The notes below the pieces were generated by a model, which was not told where the DNA came from, did no database searches, and saw only the letters and a list, made by a program, of their open reading frames with translations. A stretch of 64,000 nt of DNA from Lentzea atacamensis (lineage in GTDB: Bacteria > Actinomycetota > Actinomycetes > Mycobacteriales > Pseudonocardiaceae): the NCBI RefSeq assembly GCF_003269295.1, contig NZ_QLTT01000002.1, positions 682,001 to 746,000 on the forward strand, given 5' to 3'. Numbering within the stretch: position 1 is the first letter of the stretch; each line of letters begins with the position of its first letter. The position numbers and the translations under genes were made by a program. This document shows, one piece after another, positions 1 through 7,691 of this stretch.

Positions 1-219
1 TCCGGCAAGCGGGTCGGGTCCATCCCCGGTCCCGGCGTCTTCGCCACCGCGAACTCGGTGGCCACCCCCGCACTGCTGCCCGACGGCAGCGTCTCGGAGG
101 AGTCGCTGTTCGAGGTCATCGAGGCGACCGACAAGGACACGCTCTCGGACGACGTCGCCGAGGTCGCGGGCACCGGGCACCAGCCGGATCCGCACGCGCT
201 CAAGGGAAGTGAGTCGTGA
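1..219 (+). CDS. nuoJ: NADH-quinone oxidoreductase subunit J, C-terminal part only
   Basis: The reading frame is open from the first base and stops at 217-219, giving 72 residues. The tail resembles the end of actinobacterial NuoJ: a short [20 protein letters not shown] stretch followed by an acidic, hydrophilic C-terminus. NuoJ is a membrane-arm subunit of complex I. Its stop overlaps the GTG of nuoK by four bases (GTGA), so the two are translationally coupled. The start and most transmembrane helices lie upstream of the window. The identity rests on the tail motif and on the following nuoK-L-M-N order. Confidence 0.85.
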   Translation, partial: SGKRVGSIPGPGVFATANSVATPALLPDGSVSEESLFEVIEATDKDTLSDDVAEVAGTGHQPDPHALKGSES

Positions 220-515
220 CTCCCACGTACTACCTGCTGCTGTCGGCACTGCTGTTCAGCATCGGCGCCGTCGGCGTCCTGGTGCGCCGCAACGCCATCG
301 TGGTGTTCATGTGCGTGGAGCTCATGCTCAACGCGGTCAACCTGACCCTCGTGACGTTCGCGCGGATCAACGGCTCGCTCGACGGTCAGGTGATGGCGTT
401 CTTCGTGATGGTCGTCGCCGCGGCGGAGGTCGTCGTCGGCCTCGCGATCATCATGTCCATCTTCCGGACGCGTCGCTCGGCCTCGGTCGACGACTCGAGC
501 CTGCTGAAGTACTGA
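216..515 (+). CDS. nuoK: NADH-quinone oxidoreductase subunit K
   Basis: A 99-residue protein, the normal length for NuoK, with three hydrophobic helices at roughly 4-24, 28-50 and 60-84. The conserved membrane glutamates are present in [12 protein letters not shown] and [11 protein letters not shown]; in E. coli NuoK these correspond to the two buried Glu needed for proton pumping. It sits in the membrane arm of complex I next to NuoJ and NuoL. The GTG start at 216 is fixed by the four-base overlap with nuoJ. nuoL follows 10 bases later. Confidence 0.96.
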   Translation: MTPTYYLLLSALLFSIGAVGVLVRRNAIVVFMCVELMLNAVNLTLVTFARINGSLDGQVMAFFVMVVAAAEVVVGLAIIMSIFRTRRSASVDDSSLLKY

Positions 516-525
516 GGGGTCACCG

Positions 526-2460
526 GTGACGGAACCAGTTGCCGCCAGCGGGATCGCTTCTCTCGCCTGGCTTTTGTTGGCGCTGCCCGCGTTCGGCGCG
601 GCGGTGCTGCTGGTCGGTGGCAAGCGCACCGACAAGTGGGGTCACCTGCTCGGCTGCGCCACCGTCCTCGGCGCGTTCGGCTACGGACTCGCGCTGTTCT
701 TCTCGACGCTCGGCCTGTCGCCGGAAGAGCGGGTGCAGAACGTGCACCTGTTCAACTGGCTCGACGTCAACGCGCTGACCGTCGAGTTCGGACTGCGGCT
801 CGACCCGCTGTCGCTCACGTTCGTGCTGCTGATCACCGGTGTCGGCTCGCTGATCCACATCTACTCGATCGGCTACATGGCGCACGAGGAAGGCAGGCGG
901 AAGTTCTTCGCCTACCTGAACCTCTTCGTGTCGGCGATGCTCCTGCTGGTGCTGGGCAACGGTTTCGTGACCCTGTACTTCGGCTGGGAGGGCGTCGGTC
1001 TCGCCTCGTACCTGCTGATCGGCTGGTACCAGTACAAGCCGGATGCGGCGTCGGCGGCCAAGAAGGCCTTCCTGATGAACCGCGTCGGTGACCTCGGTCT
1101 GGCCATCGCGATCTTCATGATGTTCAACCGCCTCGGGACCACGCAGTACACCGAGGTCTTCAGCCGGGTGAGCGAGTTCTCGTCCGCCGAGGTTCTCGCG
1201 ATCACGCTGCTGCTGCTCCTGGGTGCCTGCGGCAAGTCCGGCCAGTTCCCGCTGCAGGCCTGGTTGCCGGACGCCATGGCCGGTCCGACCCCGGTGTCCG
1301 CCCTGATCCACGCGGCAACGATGGTCACCGCGGGTGTGTACCTGATCGCCCGCGCCAACCCGCTGTACAACCTCAGCGCGGACGGCCGCCTGGTCGTGAT
1401 GATCATCGGTGGTGTCACGCTGCTGATCGGTTGCATCATCGGTTGCGCCTACGACGACTTCAAGAAAGTCCTGGCGTACTCGACCGTTTCGCAGATCGGT
1501 TACATGATCCTCGCGGTGGGCCTCGGCCCGATCGGTTACGCGCTCGGCATCATGCACCTGCTGACGCACGGTTTCTTCAAGGCGGGACTCTTCCTCGGTG
1601 CCGGCTCGGTCATGCACGGCATGAACGACGAGGGCAACATCCGCAGGATGGGCGGTCTGGCCAAGTTCCTGCCGATCACCTTCGTCACCTGGACGCTCGG
1701 CTACCTCGCGCTGATCGGCATCCCGCCGTTCGCCGGCTACTTCTCGAAGGACGCCATCATCGCGGCGGCGTTCGGCGCGGAGGGCTGGCGCGGGTACGTC
1801 TTCGGCGGCGTCGCACTGCTCGGTGCCGCGCTGACCGCGTTCTACATGACGCGCCTGCTGATCCTCGTCTTCCTGGGCAAGCCCCGCTGGAAGGAACTGA
1901 AGTCCGAGGACGGCCGGGACTACCACCCGCACGAGTCGCCGCTGTCGATGACCGTTCCGATGATCATCCTGGCGGTCGGTTCGGTGGCGGGCGGCTGGTT
2001 CCTCTCCTCCGGCGGGCGTCTGGCGGGATGGCTGGAGCCCTCGCTGGGCAAGCTCGAGGAGTCGCACGGCGTTCTCTCGCACGGCATGGTCGGGATCCTC
2101 ACCGTCGCGCTCTCGCTCGTCGGTGCCGGTCTCGCGTTCCTGCTCTTCGGCCGCGGCACGCAGCCGGTCGAGCGGCCGGCACGGGTGTCGTTCCCGGTGC
2201 GCGCGGCTCGTGCGGACCTCTACGGCAACGCACTGAACGAGGCCCTCTTCGCGCGGCCGGGCACCTGGCTCACCCGCGCGCTGGTGTTCCTCGACCTGAA
2301 GGGCGTCGACGGTCTGGTCAACGGCACCGCGGCGCTGCTCGGAGGTAGCTCCGGCCGGTTGCGCAGGCTGCAGACCGGGTTCGTCCGCTCCTACGCACTG
2401 TCCATGCTGCTGGGCTCGATCTTCGTGCTCGGGGCGCTCCTGGTGGTGAGGTTCTCGTGA
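526..2460 (+). CDS. nuoL: NADH-quinone oxidoreductase subunit L
   Basis: 644 residues, a polytopic antiporter-like subunit at the distal end of the complex I membrane arm. Key charged residues of the family are visible: Glu155 in GWEGVG, Lys237 in CGKSGQFPLQAWLPDAM, the SALIHAATM helix, and Lys408 in YFSKDAII. The C-terminal part (about 480-640) carries the long lateral-helix region that distinguishes NuoL from NuoM and NuoN. It starts at GTG 526 and overlaps nuoM by GTGA. It belongs to one operon with nuoK, M and N and should couple NADH oxidation by menaquinone to proton export. Confidence 0.97.
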   Translation: MTEPVAASGIASLAWLLLALPAFGAAVLLVGGKRTDKWGHLLGCATVLGAFGYGLALFFSTLGLSPEERVQNVHLFNWLDVNALTVEFGLRLDPLSLTFVLLITGVGSLIHIYSIGYMAHEEGRRKFFAYLNLFVSAMLLLVLGNGFVTLYFGWEGVGLASYLLIGWYQYKPDAASAAKKAFLMNRVGDLGLAIAIFMMFNRLGTTQYTEVFSRVSEFSSAEVLAITLLLLLGACGKSGQFPLQAWLPDAMAGPTPVSALIHAATMVTAGVYLIARANPLYNLSADGRLVVMIIGGVTLLIGCIIGCAYDDFKKVLAYSTVSQIGYMILAVGLGPIGYALGIMHLLTHGFFKAGLFLGAGSVMHGMNDEGNIRRMGGLAKFLPITFVTWTLGYLALIGIPPFAGYFSKDAIIAAAFGAEGWRGYVFGGVALLGAALTAFYMTRLLILVFLGKPRWKELKSEDGRDYHPHESPLSMTVPMIILAVGSVAGGWFLSSGGRLAGWLEPSLGKLEESHGVLSHGMVGILTVALSLVGAGLAFLLFGRGTQPVERPARVSFPVRAARADLYGNALNEALFARPGTWLTRALVFLDLKGVDGLVNGTAALLGGSSGRLRRLQTGFVRSYALSMLLGSIFVLGALLVVRFS

Positions 2461-4025
2461 GCTGGGTTCTGATCGCACTGCTGGTGGTGCCGCTGGTCGG
2501 CGCGCTGGTGGTGGCGTTCCTGCGGAAGGACGACAAGAAGGCCAAGCTCGTCGCACTGGCGTTCTCGCTCGTCGAGCTGGTACTCGCTGTTCTGCTGTGG
2601 ACCGCCTACGACCCAGGCGGCTCGAGGTTGCAGCTCGAGACCAAGGTCGACTGGATCCCCGCGTTCGGTGTGCAGCTGGCGTTCGGCATCGACGGCATCG
2701 CGCTGGTGATGATCGCGGTGATCGCACTGCTGATCCCGCTGGTGATCGGTGCCGGCTGGACGGAGAAGCTGCCCGCCGGCCGCTCCCAGGGCGGGTACCT
2801 CGCACTGATCCTGGTGCAGGAGTCCGTGACGGTCGCGGTGTTCGCCGCCACCGACGTCTTCCTGTTCTACGTGCTGTTCGAGGTCATGCTGATCCCGATG
2901 TACTTCCTGATCGGCGGCTACGGCGGCGCGCGCAGGCAGTACGCGGCGGTCAAGTTCTTCCTGTACTCGTTCCTCGGCGGCCTGATCATGCTGGCCTCCG
3001 CGATCGGCGCCTACGCGATGGCGTCGGACGAGCTGGGCAAGGGCACGTTCGACTGGGCGACCCTGGTGACCGTGGTCCGCGACGCCGACCCGACGACGCA
3101 GACCTGGCTGTTCCTCGGCTTCTTCCTGGCGTTCGCGATCAAGGCGCCGCTGGTGCCGTTCCACACCTGGCTGCCGGACGCGGCCGCAGAGGCGCCGATC
3201 GGCGTCACGGTGATCGTCGTCGGCATCCTGGACAAGGTCGGCACGTTCGGCATGCTGCGTTACCTGCTGCCGATGTTCCCGGAGGCGTCGAAGAACCTGG
3301 CGCCGTACATCCTGGTGCTCGCGGTGGCCGGTGTCCTTTATGGATCGCTGCTCGCCACGGGCCAGCGGGACATGAAGCGGTTCCTCGCGTACGTCTCGAT
3401 CGCGCACTTCGGCTTCATCGCGCTCGGCATCTTCGCGTTCACGTCGCAGGCCGGCGTGGGCTCGGTGTCGTACATGCTCAACCACTCGATCTCGACCGGC
3501 ATGCTGATCCTGGTCATCGGCATGGTGATCGCCCGCGGTGGTTCGTCGCAGATCTCCGACTACGGCGGCATGTCGAAGGTGGCGCCGCTGCTCGCCGGCA
3601 TGCTGCTGATCTCCGGTCTGACCACGCTGTCGCTTCCGGGCACGAACTCGTTCGTCTCCGAGTTCCTCGTGCTGATCGGCTCGTTCCCGACGCAGCCGGT
3701 CGCGACGATCCTCGCGACGGTCGGCATGGTGCTCGCGGCGCTCTACGTGCTGTGGCTCTACCAGCGGATGATGACCGGCCCGCTGCGCGGCGACGCCCTC
3801 GTGGCTGCTGCCGCTGGTCCGGGCGCCGTCGGCGACCCGGAGAAGAAGACGGCCATCGGCGACCTGACCAAGCGCGAGATCGCTGTTCTGGCCCCGCTCG
3901 TCGTCATCGTGCTGGCACTCGGCTTCTACCCGCAGCCGGTGCTCGACGTCATCACCCCGACTGTCGGGGCGACGCTGACCGAGGTCGGCGTGACCGACCC
4001 GGTCTCCGTGCAGGAAGGCAAGTGA
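2457..4025 (+). CDS. nuoM: NADH-quinone oxidoreductase subunit M
   Basis: 522 residues, the second antiporter-like membrane subunit of complex I. Recognisable elements are the helix with LFEVMLIPMYFLIGGYGG (conserved Glu), the KAPLVPFHTWLPDA motif with its lysine, and the NHSISTG motif in the C-terminal half. Length and order fit NuoM. The GTG start overlaps the nuoL stop by four bases, and one base separates its stop from the nuoN start, so expression is operonic. Nothing in it is unusual for an actinobacterial NuoM. Confidence 0.97.
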   Translation: MSWVLIALLVVPLVGALVVAFLRKDDKKAKLVALAFSLVELVLAVLLWTAYDPGGSRLQLETKVDWIPAFGVQLAFGIDGIALVMIAVIALLIPLVIGAGWTEKLPAGRSQGGYLALILVQESVTVAVFAATDVFLFYVLFEVMLIPMYFLIGGYGGARRQYAAVKFFLYSFLGGLIMLASAIGAYAMASDELGKGTFDWATLVTVVRDADPTTQTWLFLGFFLAFAIKAPLVPFHTWLPDAAAEAPIGVTVIVVGILDKVGTFGMLRYLLPMFPEASKNLAPYILVLAVAGVLYGSLLATGQRDMKRFLAYVSIAHFGFIALGIFAFTSQAGVGSVSYMLNHSISTGMLILVIGMVIARGGSSQISDYGGMSKVAPLLAGMLLISGLTTLSLPGTNSFVSEFLVLIGSFPTQPVATILATVGMVLAALYVLWLYQRMMTGPLRGDALVAAAAGPGAVGDPEKKTAIGDLTKREIAVLAPLVVIVLALGFYPQPVLDVITPTVGATLTEVGVTDPVSVQEGK

Positions 4026-4026
4026 C

Positions 4027-5598
4027 GTGAACCTTCTCGTCGCTCAGGCGCAGCAGATCGAGGCGCCGGAGATCCATTACGGTGCCATCGCGCCGGTGCT
4101 CATCGTGCTCGGCGCGGCGTGCATCAGCGTGCTGCTGGAAGCGTTGCTCCCCAAGCACCAGCGGTGGGCGGTGCAGCTCGTGCTGTCGCTCCTGACGCTG
4201 GTCGGGGCCACCGGCGCGTTGATCCTCTACGCGGTCTCGGAGCGTCCTGAGCAGGGCGTGGCGACGCTGGCGGGCACGGTCGCGGTCGACTCGCCGTCGC
4301 TCTTCCTGTGGGCCACGTTGCTGGTGCTGGCGTTCGGCTCGGTGTTGCTGATCGCCGACCGCTCGGTGGAGCCCGGCGGCGCGTTCGTGGCCCAGGCCGC
4401 GATCCGTCCCGGCACCATCCAGGACCGCGCTCAGGCGACGAAGACCGGCATGCAGACCGAGGTCTTCCCGCTCACGCTGTTCGCGCTCGGCGGCATGATG
4501 ACGTTCGTTGCGTCGAACGACCTGCTGACCATGTTCATCGCGCTGGAAGTCATGTCGCTGCCGCTGTACCTGTTGTGCGGCCTGGCTCGCCGCCGCCGCC
4601 TGCTCTCGCAGGAAGCGGCCGTGAAGTACTTCCTGCTCGGTGCGTTCGCCTCCGCGTTCTTCCTGTACGGCGTGGCTCTGCTGTACGGCTACGCCGGCTC
4701 GGTGAAGCTCTCGTCCATCGCCGCGGCGGCGGCCGGTACGGACCGTTCCGACACGCTGCTGTTCGCGGGCTTCGGCCTGCTGGTGGTGGGCCTGCTGTTC
4801 AAGGCGGCGGTCGGCCCGTTCCACGCCTGGACCCCGGACGTGTACCAGGGCGCGCCGACGCCGGTGACGGCGTTCATGGCCGCGTGCACCAAGGTCGCCG
4901 CGTTCGGCGGCATCCTGCGCGTGATCACGGTGGCGTTCGAGAACACGCAGTGGGAGTGGCGCGGCGTGCTCTACGGCGTCGCCGTCGTGTCGATGGTGAT
5001 CGGCGCGGTGCTGGGCCTCACGCAGACCGACGTGAAGCGCATGATCGCGTACTCGTCGGTGGCGCACGCGGGCTTCCTGCTGATCGGTTCGATCGCGCTG
5101 GTGCCGGACGGCGAGGGCGTGAGCGCGACCATGTTCTACCTGCTGGCGTACGGCTTCACCACGATCGCCGCGTTCGGCATCGTGTCGCTGGTCCGCAACT
5201 CGGACGGCGAGGCGACGCACCTGTCGCAGTGGGCGGGTCTCGCGAAGCGGTCGCCGATCGTGGCTGGCGTCTTCACGTTCCTGCTGCTGGCGCTGGCCGG
5301 CATTCCGCTGACGTCCGGCTTCATCGGCAAGTTCGTCGTGTTCAGCGCGGCGATCGAGGCCGGCCTGACCCCGCTCGTCGTGATCGCCCTGGTGGCCTCG
5401 GCCGTCGCGGCGTTCTTCTACCTGCGGGTGATCGTGCTGATGTACTTCAGCGACCCGGCGCCGGATGGTCCGACCGTCAGCGTGCCCGGTGCGTTCACCA
5501 CGATCGCGATCACGCTGGGCGCCGTCGTGACCCTGGTGCTGGGTTTGTGGCCCACGTTCGTGCTCGATTGGGCGGGTACCGGCACCTTCCTCAGCTAG
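4027..5598 (+). CDS. nuoN: NADH-quinone oxidoreductase subunit N
   Basis: 523 residues, the third antiporter-like subunit and the last gene of the nuo operon. The conserved glutamate lies in MFIALEVMSLPLYLL, followed by FKAAVGPFHAWTPDVYQGAPTPVTAFMA, which is the NuoN signature with its lysine and Trp-Thr-Pro-Asp motif. The start is GTG 4027, one base after nuoM. The operon ends here. A probable new promoter inside the nuoN 3' end drives the polyprenyl synthase gene. Confidence 0.97.
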   Translation: MNLLVAQAQQIEAPEIHYGAIAPVLIVLGAACISVLLEALLPKHQRWAVQLVLSLLTLVGATGALILYAVSERPEQGVATLAGTVAVDSPSLFLWATLLVLAFGSVLLIADRSVEPGGAFVAQAAIRPGTIQDRAQATKTGMQTEVFPLTLFALGGMMTFVASNDLLTMFIALEVMSLPLYLLCGLARRRRLLSQEAAVKYFLLGAFASAFFLYGVALLYGYAGSVKLSSIAAAAAGTDRSDTLLFAGFGLLVVGLLFKAAVGPFHAWTPDVYQGAPTPVTAFMAACTKVAAFGGILRVITVAFENTQWEWRGVLYGVAVVSMVIGAVLGLTQTDVKRMIAYSSVAHAGFLLIGSIALVPDGEGVSATMFYLLAYGFTTIAAFGIVSLVRNSDGEATHLSQWAGLAKRSPIVAGVFTFLLLALAGIPLTSGFIGKFVVFSAAIEAGLTPLVVIALVASAVAAFFYLRVIVLMYFSDPAPDGPTVSVPGAFTTIAITLGAVVTLVLGLWPTFVLDWAGTGTFLS

Positions 5599-5605
5599 GT
5601 GTACG

Positions 5606-5611
5606 TAGTCT
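5606..5611 (+). promoter_or_regulatory. candidate -10 box for a leaderless polyprenyl synthase mRNA
   Basis: A TAGTCT box ends six bases before the GTG at 5618, just after the nuoN stop. This spacing is what a leaderless transcript beginning at or near the start codon would need. No Shine-Dalgarno sequence is visible in the 19-base gap, and the -35 region is poorly conserved. Read-through from nuoN remains possible. Confidence 0.4.
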
Positions 5612-5617
5612 GCTGGT

Positions 5618-6619
5618 GTGACCAGTAGCGAGCATGAGGGACCGGGGTTCGCGTTGGTGGACCCCGTGCTCACCGAGGTAGTCCAGGACGGTCTGGCCGA
5701 GGTGGAGCGCATCCTGCACGACGTCGTGCAGAGCGAGTTCCACCCGGTGACGGAAACCTCGCTTCACCTTGTGGAGGCGGGCGGAAAGCGGATCCGCCCG
5801 CTCTTCACACTGCTGGCCTCCCAGTTCGGCGCCGAGTGGGACCGCGAGAAGGTCATCAAGGCGGCCACTGTGGTCGAGCTCACGCACCTCGCCACGCTCT
5901 ACCACGACGACGTCATGGACGAGGCGACCATGCGGCGCGGCGCGGTGTCCGCGAACGCCAAGTGGGACAACAGCATCGCGATTCTGACGGGCGACTTTCT
6001 CTTCGCCCACGCGTCACGGCTCACCGCTGATCTGGGGACGGTGGCGGCGCGGATCATCGCGGAGACCTTCTCGGTCCTGGTGACCGGCCAGATGCGGGAG
6101 ACCGTCGGCCCCCAGCCGGGCGAGGACCCGATCTCCCACTACCTGAAGGTGATCGAGGAGAAGACCGGTGTGCTGATCGCCACCGCGGCACGGTTCGGCG
6201 GCATGTTCTCCGACGCCACCGACGAGCAGATCGACGCGCTGCGCGCGTACGCCGAGGTGATCGGGGCGGCGTTCCAGATCTCCGACGACGTCATCGACAT
6301 CGCCTCGCCGTCGGTCGAGTCCGGCAAGACGCCCGGCACCGACCTGCGCGAGGGCGTGAAGACGCTGCCGATGCTCTACGCGCTCGCGGACCCGTCCGAG
6401 AAGCGGCTCGCCGAGCTGCTGGCGGGGCCGATCACCGACGACGCGCTGGTGGACGAGGCGCTGTCGTTGCTGCGTGCGTCGTCGGGCATGGACCGCGCGC
6501 GGGAGACCCTGGACGAGTACGCGGACCGGGCCCGCACGGAGCTGGGCAAGCTGCCGCCGTGCGCCGCGAGGGACGCGCTGGAGGAGCTCGCCACCTACGT
6601 GGTGGCCCGTTCCCGCTAG
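5618..6619 (+). CDS. long-chain polyprenyl diphosphate synthase
   Basis: 333 residues, trans-isoprenyl diphosphate synthase family (GrcC/heptaprenyl-type). The first aspartate-rich motif DDVMD is at 97-101 and the second, DDVID, at 223-227. GGKRIRP near residue 52 binds isopentenyl diphosphate. The residues before the first motif (HLATLYH) lack bulky blocks typical of short-chain enzymes, so a long product such as the menaquinone side chain is likely. This fits the position directly behind complex I, whose electron acceptor is menaquinone. The start is GTG 5618, probably leaderless. It converges on the rarD gene with only three bases between the stops. Exact chain length cannot be read from sequence. 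Confidence 0.9.
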   Translation: MTSSEHEGPGFALVDPVLTEVVQDGLAEVERILHDVVQSEFHPVTETSLHLVEAGGKRIRPLFTLLASQFGAEWDREKVIKAATVVELTHLATLYHDDVMDEATMRRGAVSANAKWDNSIAILTGDFLFAHASRLTADLGTVAARIIAETFSVLVTGQMRETVGPQPGEDPISHYLKVIEEKTGVLIATAARFGGMFSDATDEQIDALRAYAEVIGAAFQISDDVIDIASPSVESGKTPGTDLREGVKTLPMLYALADPSEKRLAELLAGPITDDALVDEALSLLRASSGMDRARETLDEYADRARTELGKLPPCAARDALEELATYVVARSR

Positions 6620-6622
6620 GGG

Positions 6623-7546
6623 TTACTCGACCGGCGCGAGCAGCTGCTTGCGCCGGTTCCGCACCGCGTCGACCGTGAAGATCGCGAGGGCGAGCCACAC
6701 GAGGGCGAACCCGATCCACCGGCTGGGCGGCATGGGTTCCTTCACGACGAACACGCCCCAGGCGAACTGCAGGACCGGTGCGAGGTACTGCAGCATGCCC
6801 ATGGTGATCAGCGGAACCCGTTGCGCGCCGGCTCCGAACAGCACCAGCGGGACCGCCGTGACGATGCCGGTGCTGAGGATCAACAGCGTGTGGCCGGTGC
6901 CTTCGGTCGTGAAGGTGTTGGCGCTGCCGAGCACGAGCAGGTAGACCACCGCGATCGGGGCGATCACCGCGCTCTCCGCGGTGAGGCTGGAGATGGCGTC
7001 CAGCGGCACCTTCTTCTTGAGCAGCCCGTAGATGCCGAACGAGCCGGCCAGGACGAGCGAGATCACCGGCAGCCTGCCGTAGTCGACGGTGAGCACGATC
7101 ACAGCGACGACGACCACGCCGATCGCGACGATCTGCGGCAGCCGCAGCCGTTCCTTCAGGAAGATCATGCCGAGGGCCACGGTGACCAACGGCGTGATGA
7201 AGTAGCCGAGCGCCGACTCGACCACGTGCTGGCTGTTGACGGCGTAGATGTACGTTCCCCAGTTCACCGTGATCAACACGGCGGCGGCGGTAACGATGAG
7301 CCAGCCTTTTCCTGATAAGTCAAGGAAAGGACGCCACCGCCGGAGGATCGCGACGGCGATGGCGAGTGTTGTGAACGACCAGACGATCCGGTGTGCGAGC
7401 ACCTCGACCGGCTGTGCGGGCACGAGGAGTGGCCAATAGGCCGGGAACAGGCCCCAAAGGACGTAGGCCAGTGCGCCGTACGTGACGCCTCGCCCCTGGG
7501 TGTGAACTTCTGGCGAACTGATGGAAGAAGTCGTCAGAGGGGGCAC
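6623..7546 (-). CDS. rarD: RarD-type EamA family permease
   Basis: 307 residues with about ten hydrophobic helices in two EamA repeats, a drug/metabolite-transporter fold. The opening GALAYVLWGLFPAYWPLL and the segment VNWGTYIYAVNSQHVVESALGYFITPLV are characteristic of RarD (chloramphenicol-sensitive protein family). The substrate is unknown for most members. The gene faces the polyprenyl synthase tail-to-tail and is divergent from the large Pro/Glu-rich protein. A start slightly inside (for example before GVTYGALAYV) cannot be excluded because residues 1-20 are not conserved in the family. Confidence 0.9.
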   Translation of the reverse strand: MPPLTTSSISSPEVHTQGRGVTYGALAYVLWGLFPAYWPLLVPAQPVEVLAHRIVWSFTTLAIAVAILRRWRPFLDLSGKGWLIVTAAAVLITVNWGTYIYAVNSQHVVESALGYFITPLVTVALGMIFLKERLRLPQIVAIGVVVVAVIVLTVDYGRLPVISLVLAGSFGIYGLLKKKVPLDAISSLTAESAVIAPIAVVYLLVLGSANTFTTEGTGHTLLILSTGIVTAVPLVLFGAGAQRVPLITMGMLQYLAPVLQFAWGVFVVKEPMPPSRWIGFALVWLALAIFTVDAVRNRRKQLLAPVE

Positions 7547-7691
7547 AAAATGCCACTCTACGCTGGCGTTTCCTCCGCTTGTTTGCGCTGAACGGCGTAG
7601 TGACGGAGCATCATCAAAGGCACTGTAGTTTGGCCATGCTCACCCTTCCGAGTGAGTGGGGTCGGAGCGTGGTCGTAGAAGGGGCTTACCC

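Noticed and set aside
520..2805. 761-codon minus-strand open frame
   Set aside because: It lies opposite nuoL and nuoM; its translation is an Arg/Glu/Gln-rich shadow caused by GC-rich codon bias, with no domain.
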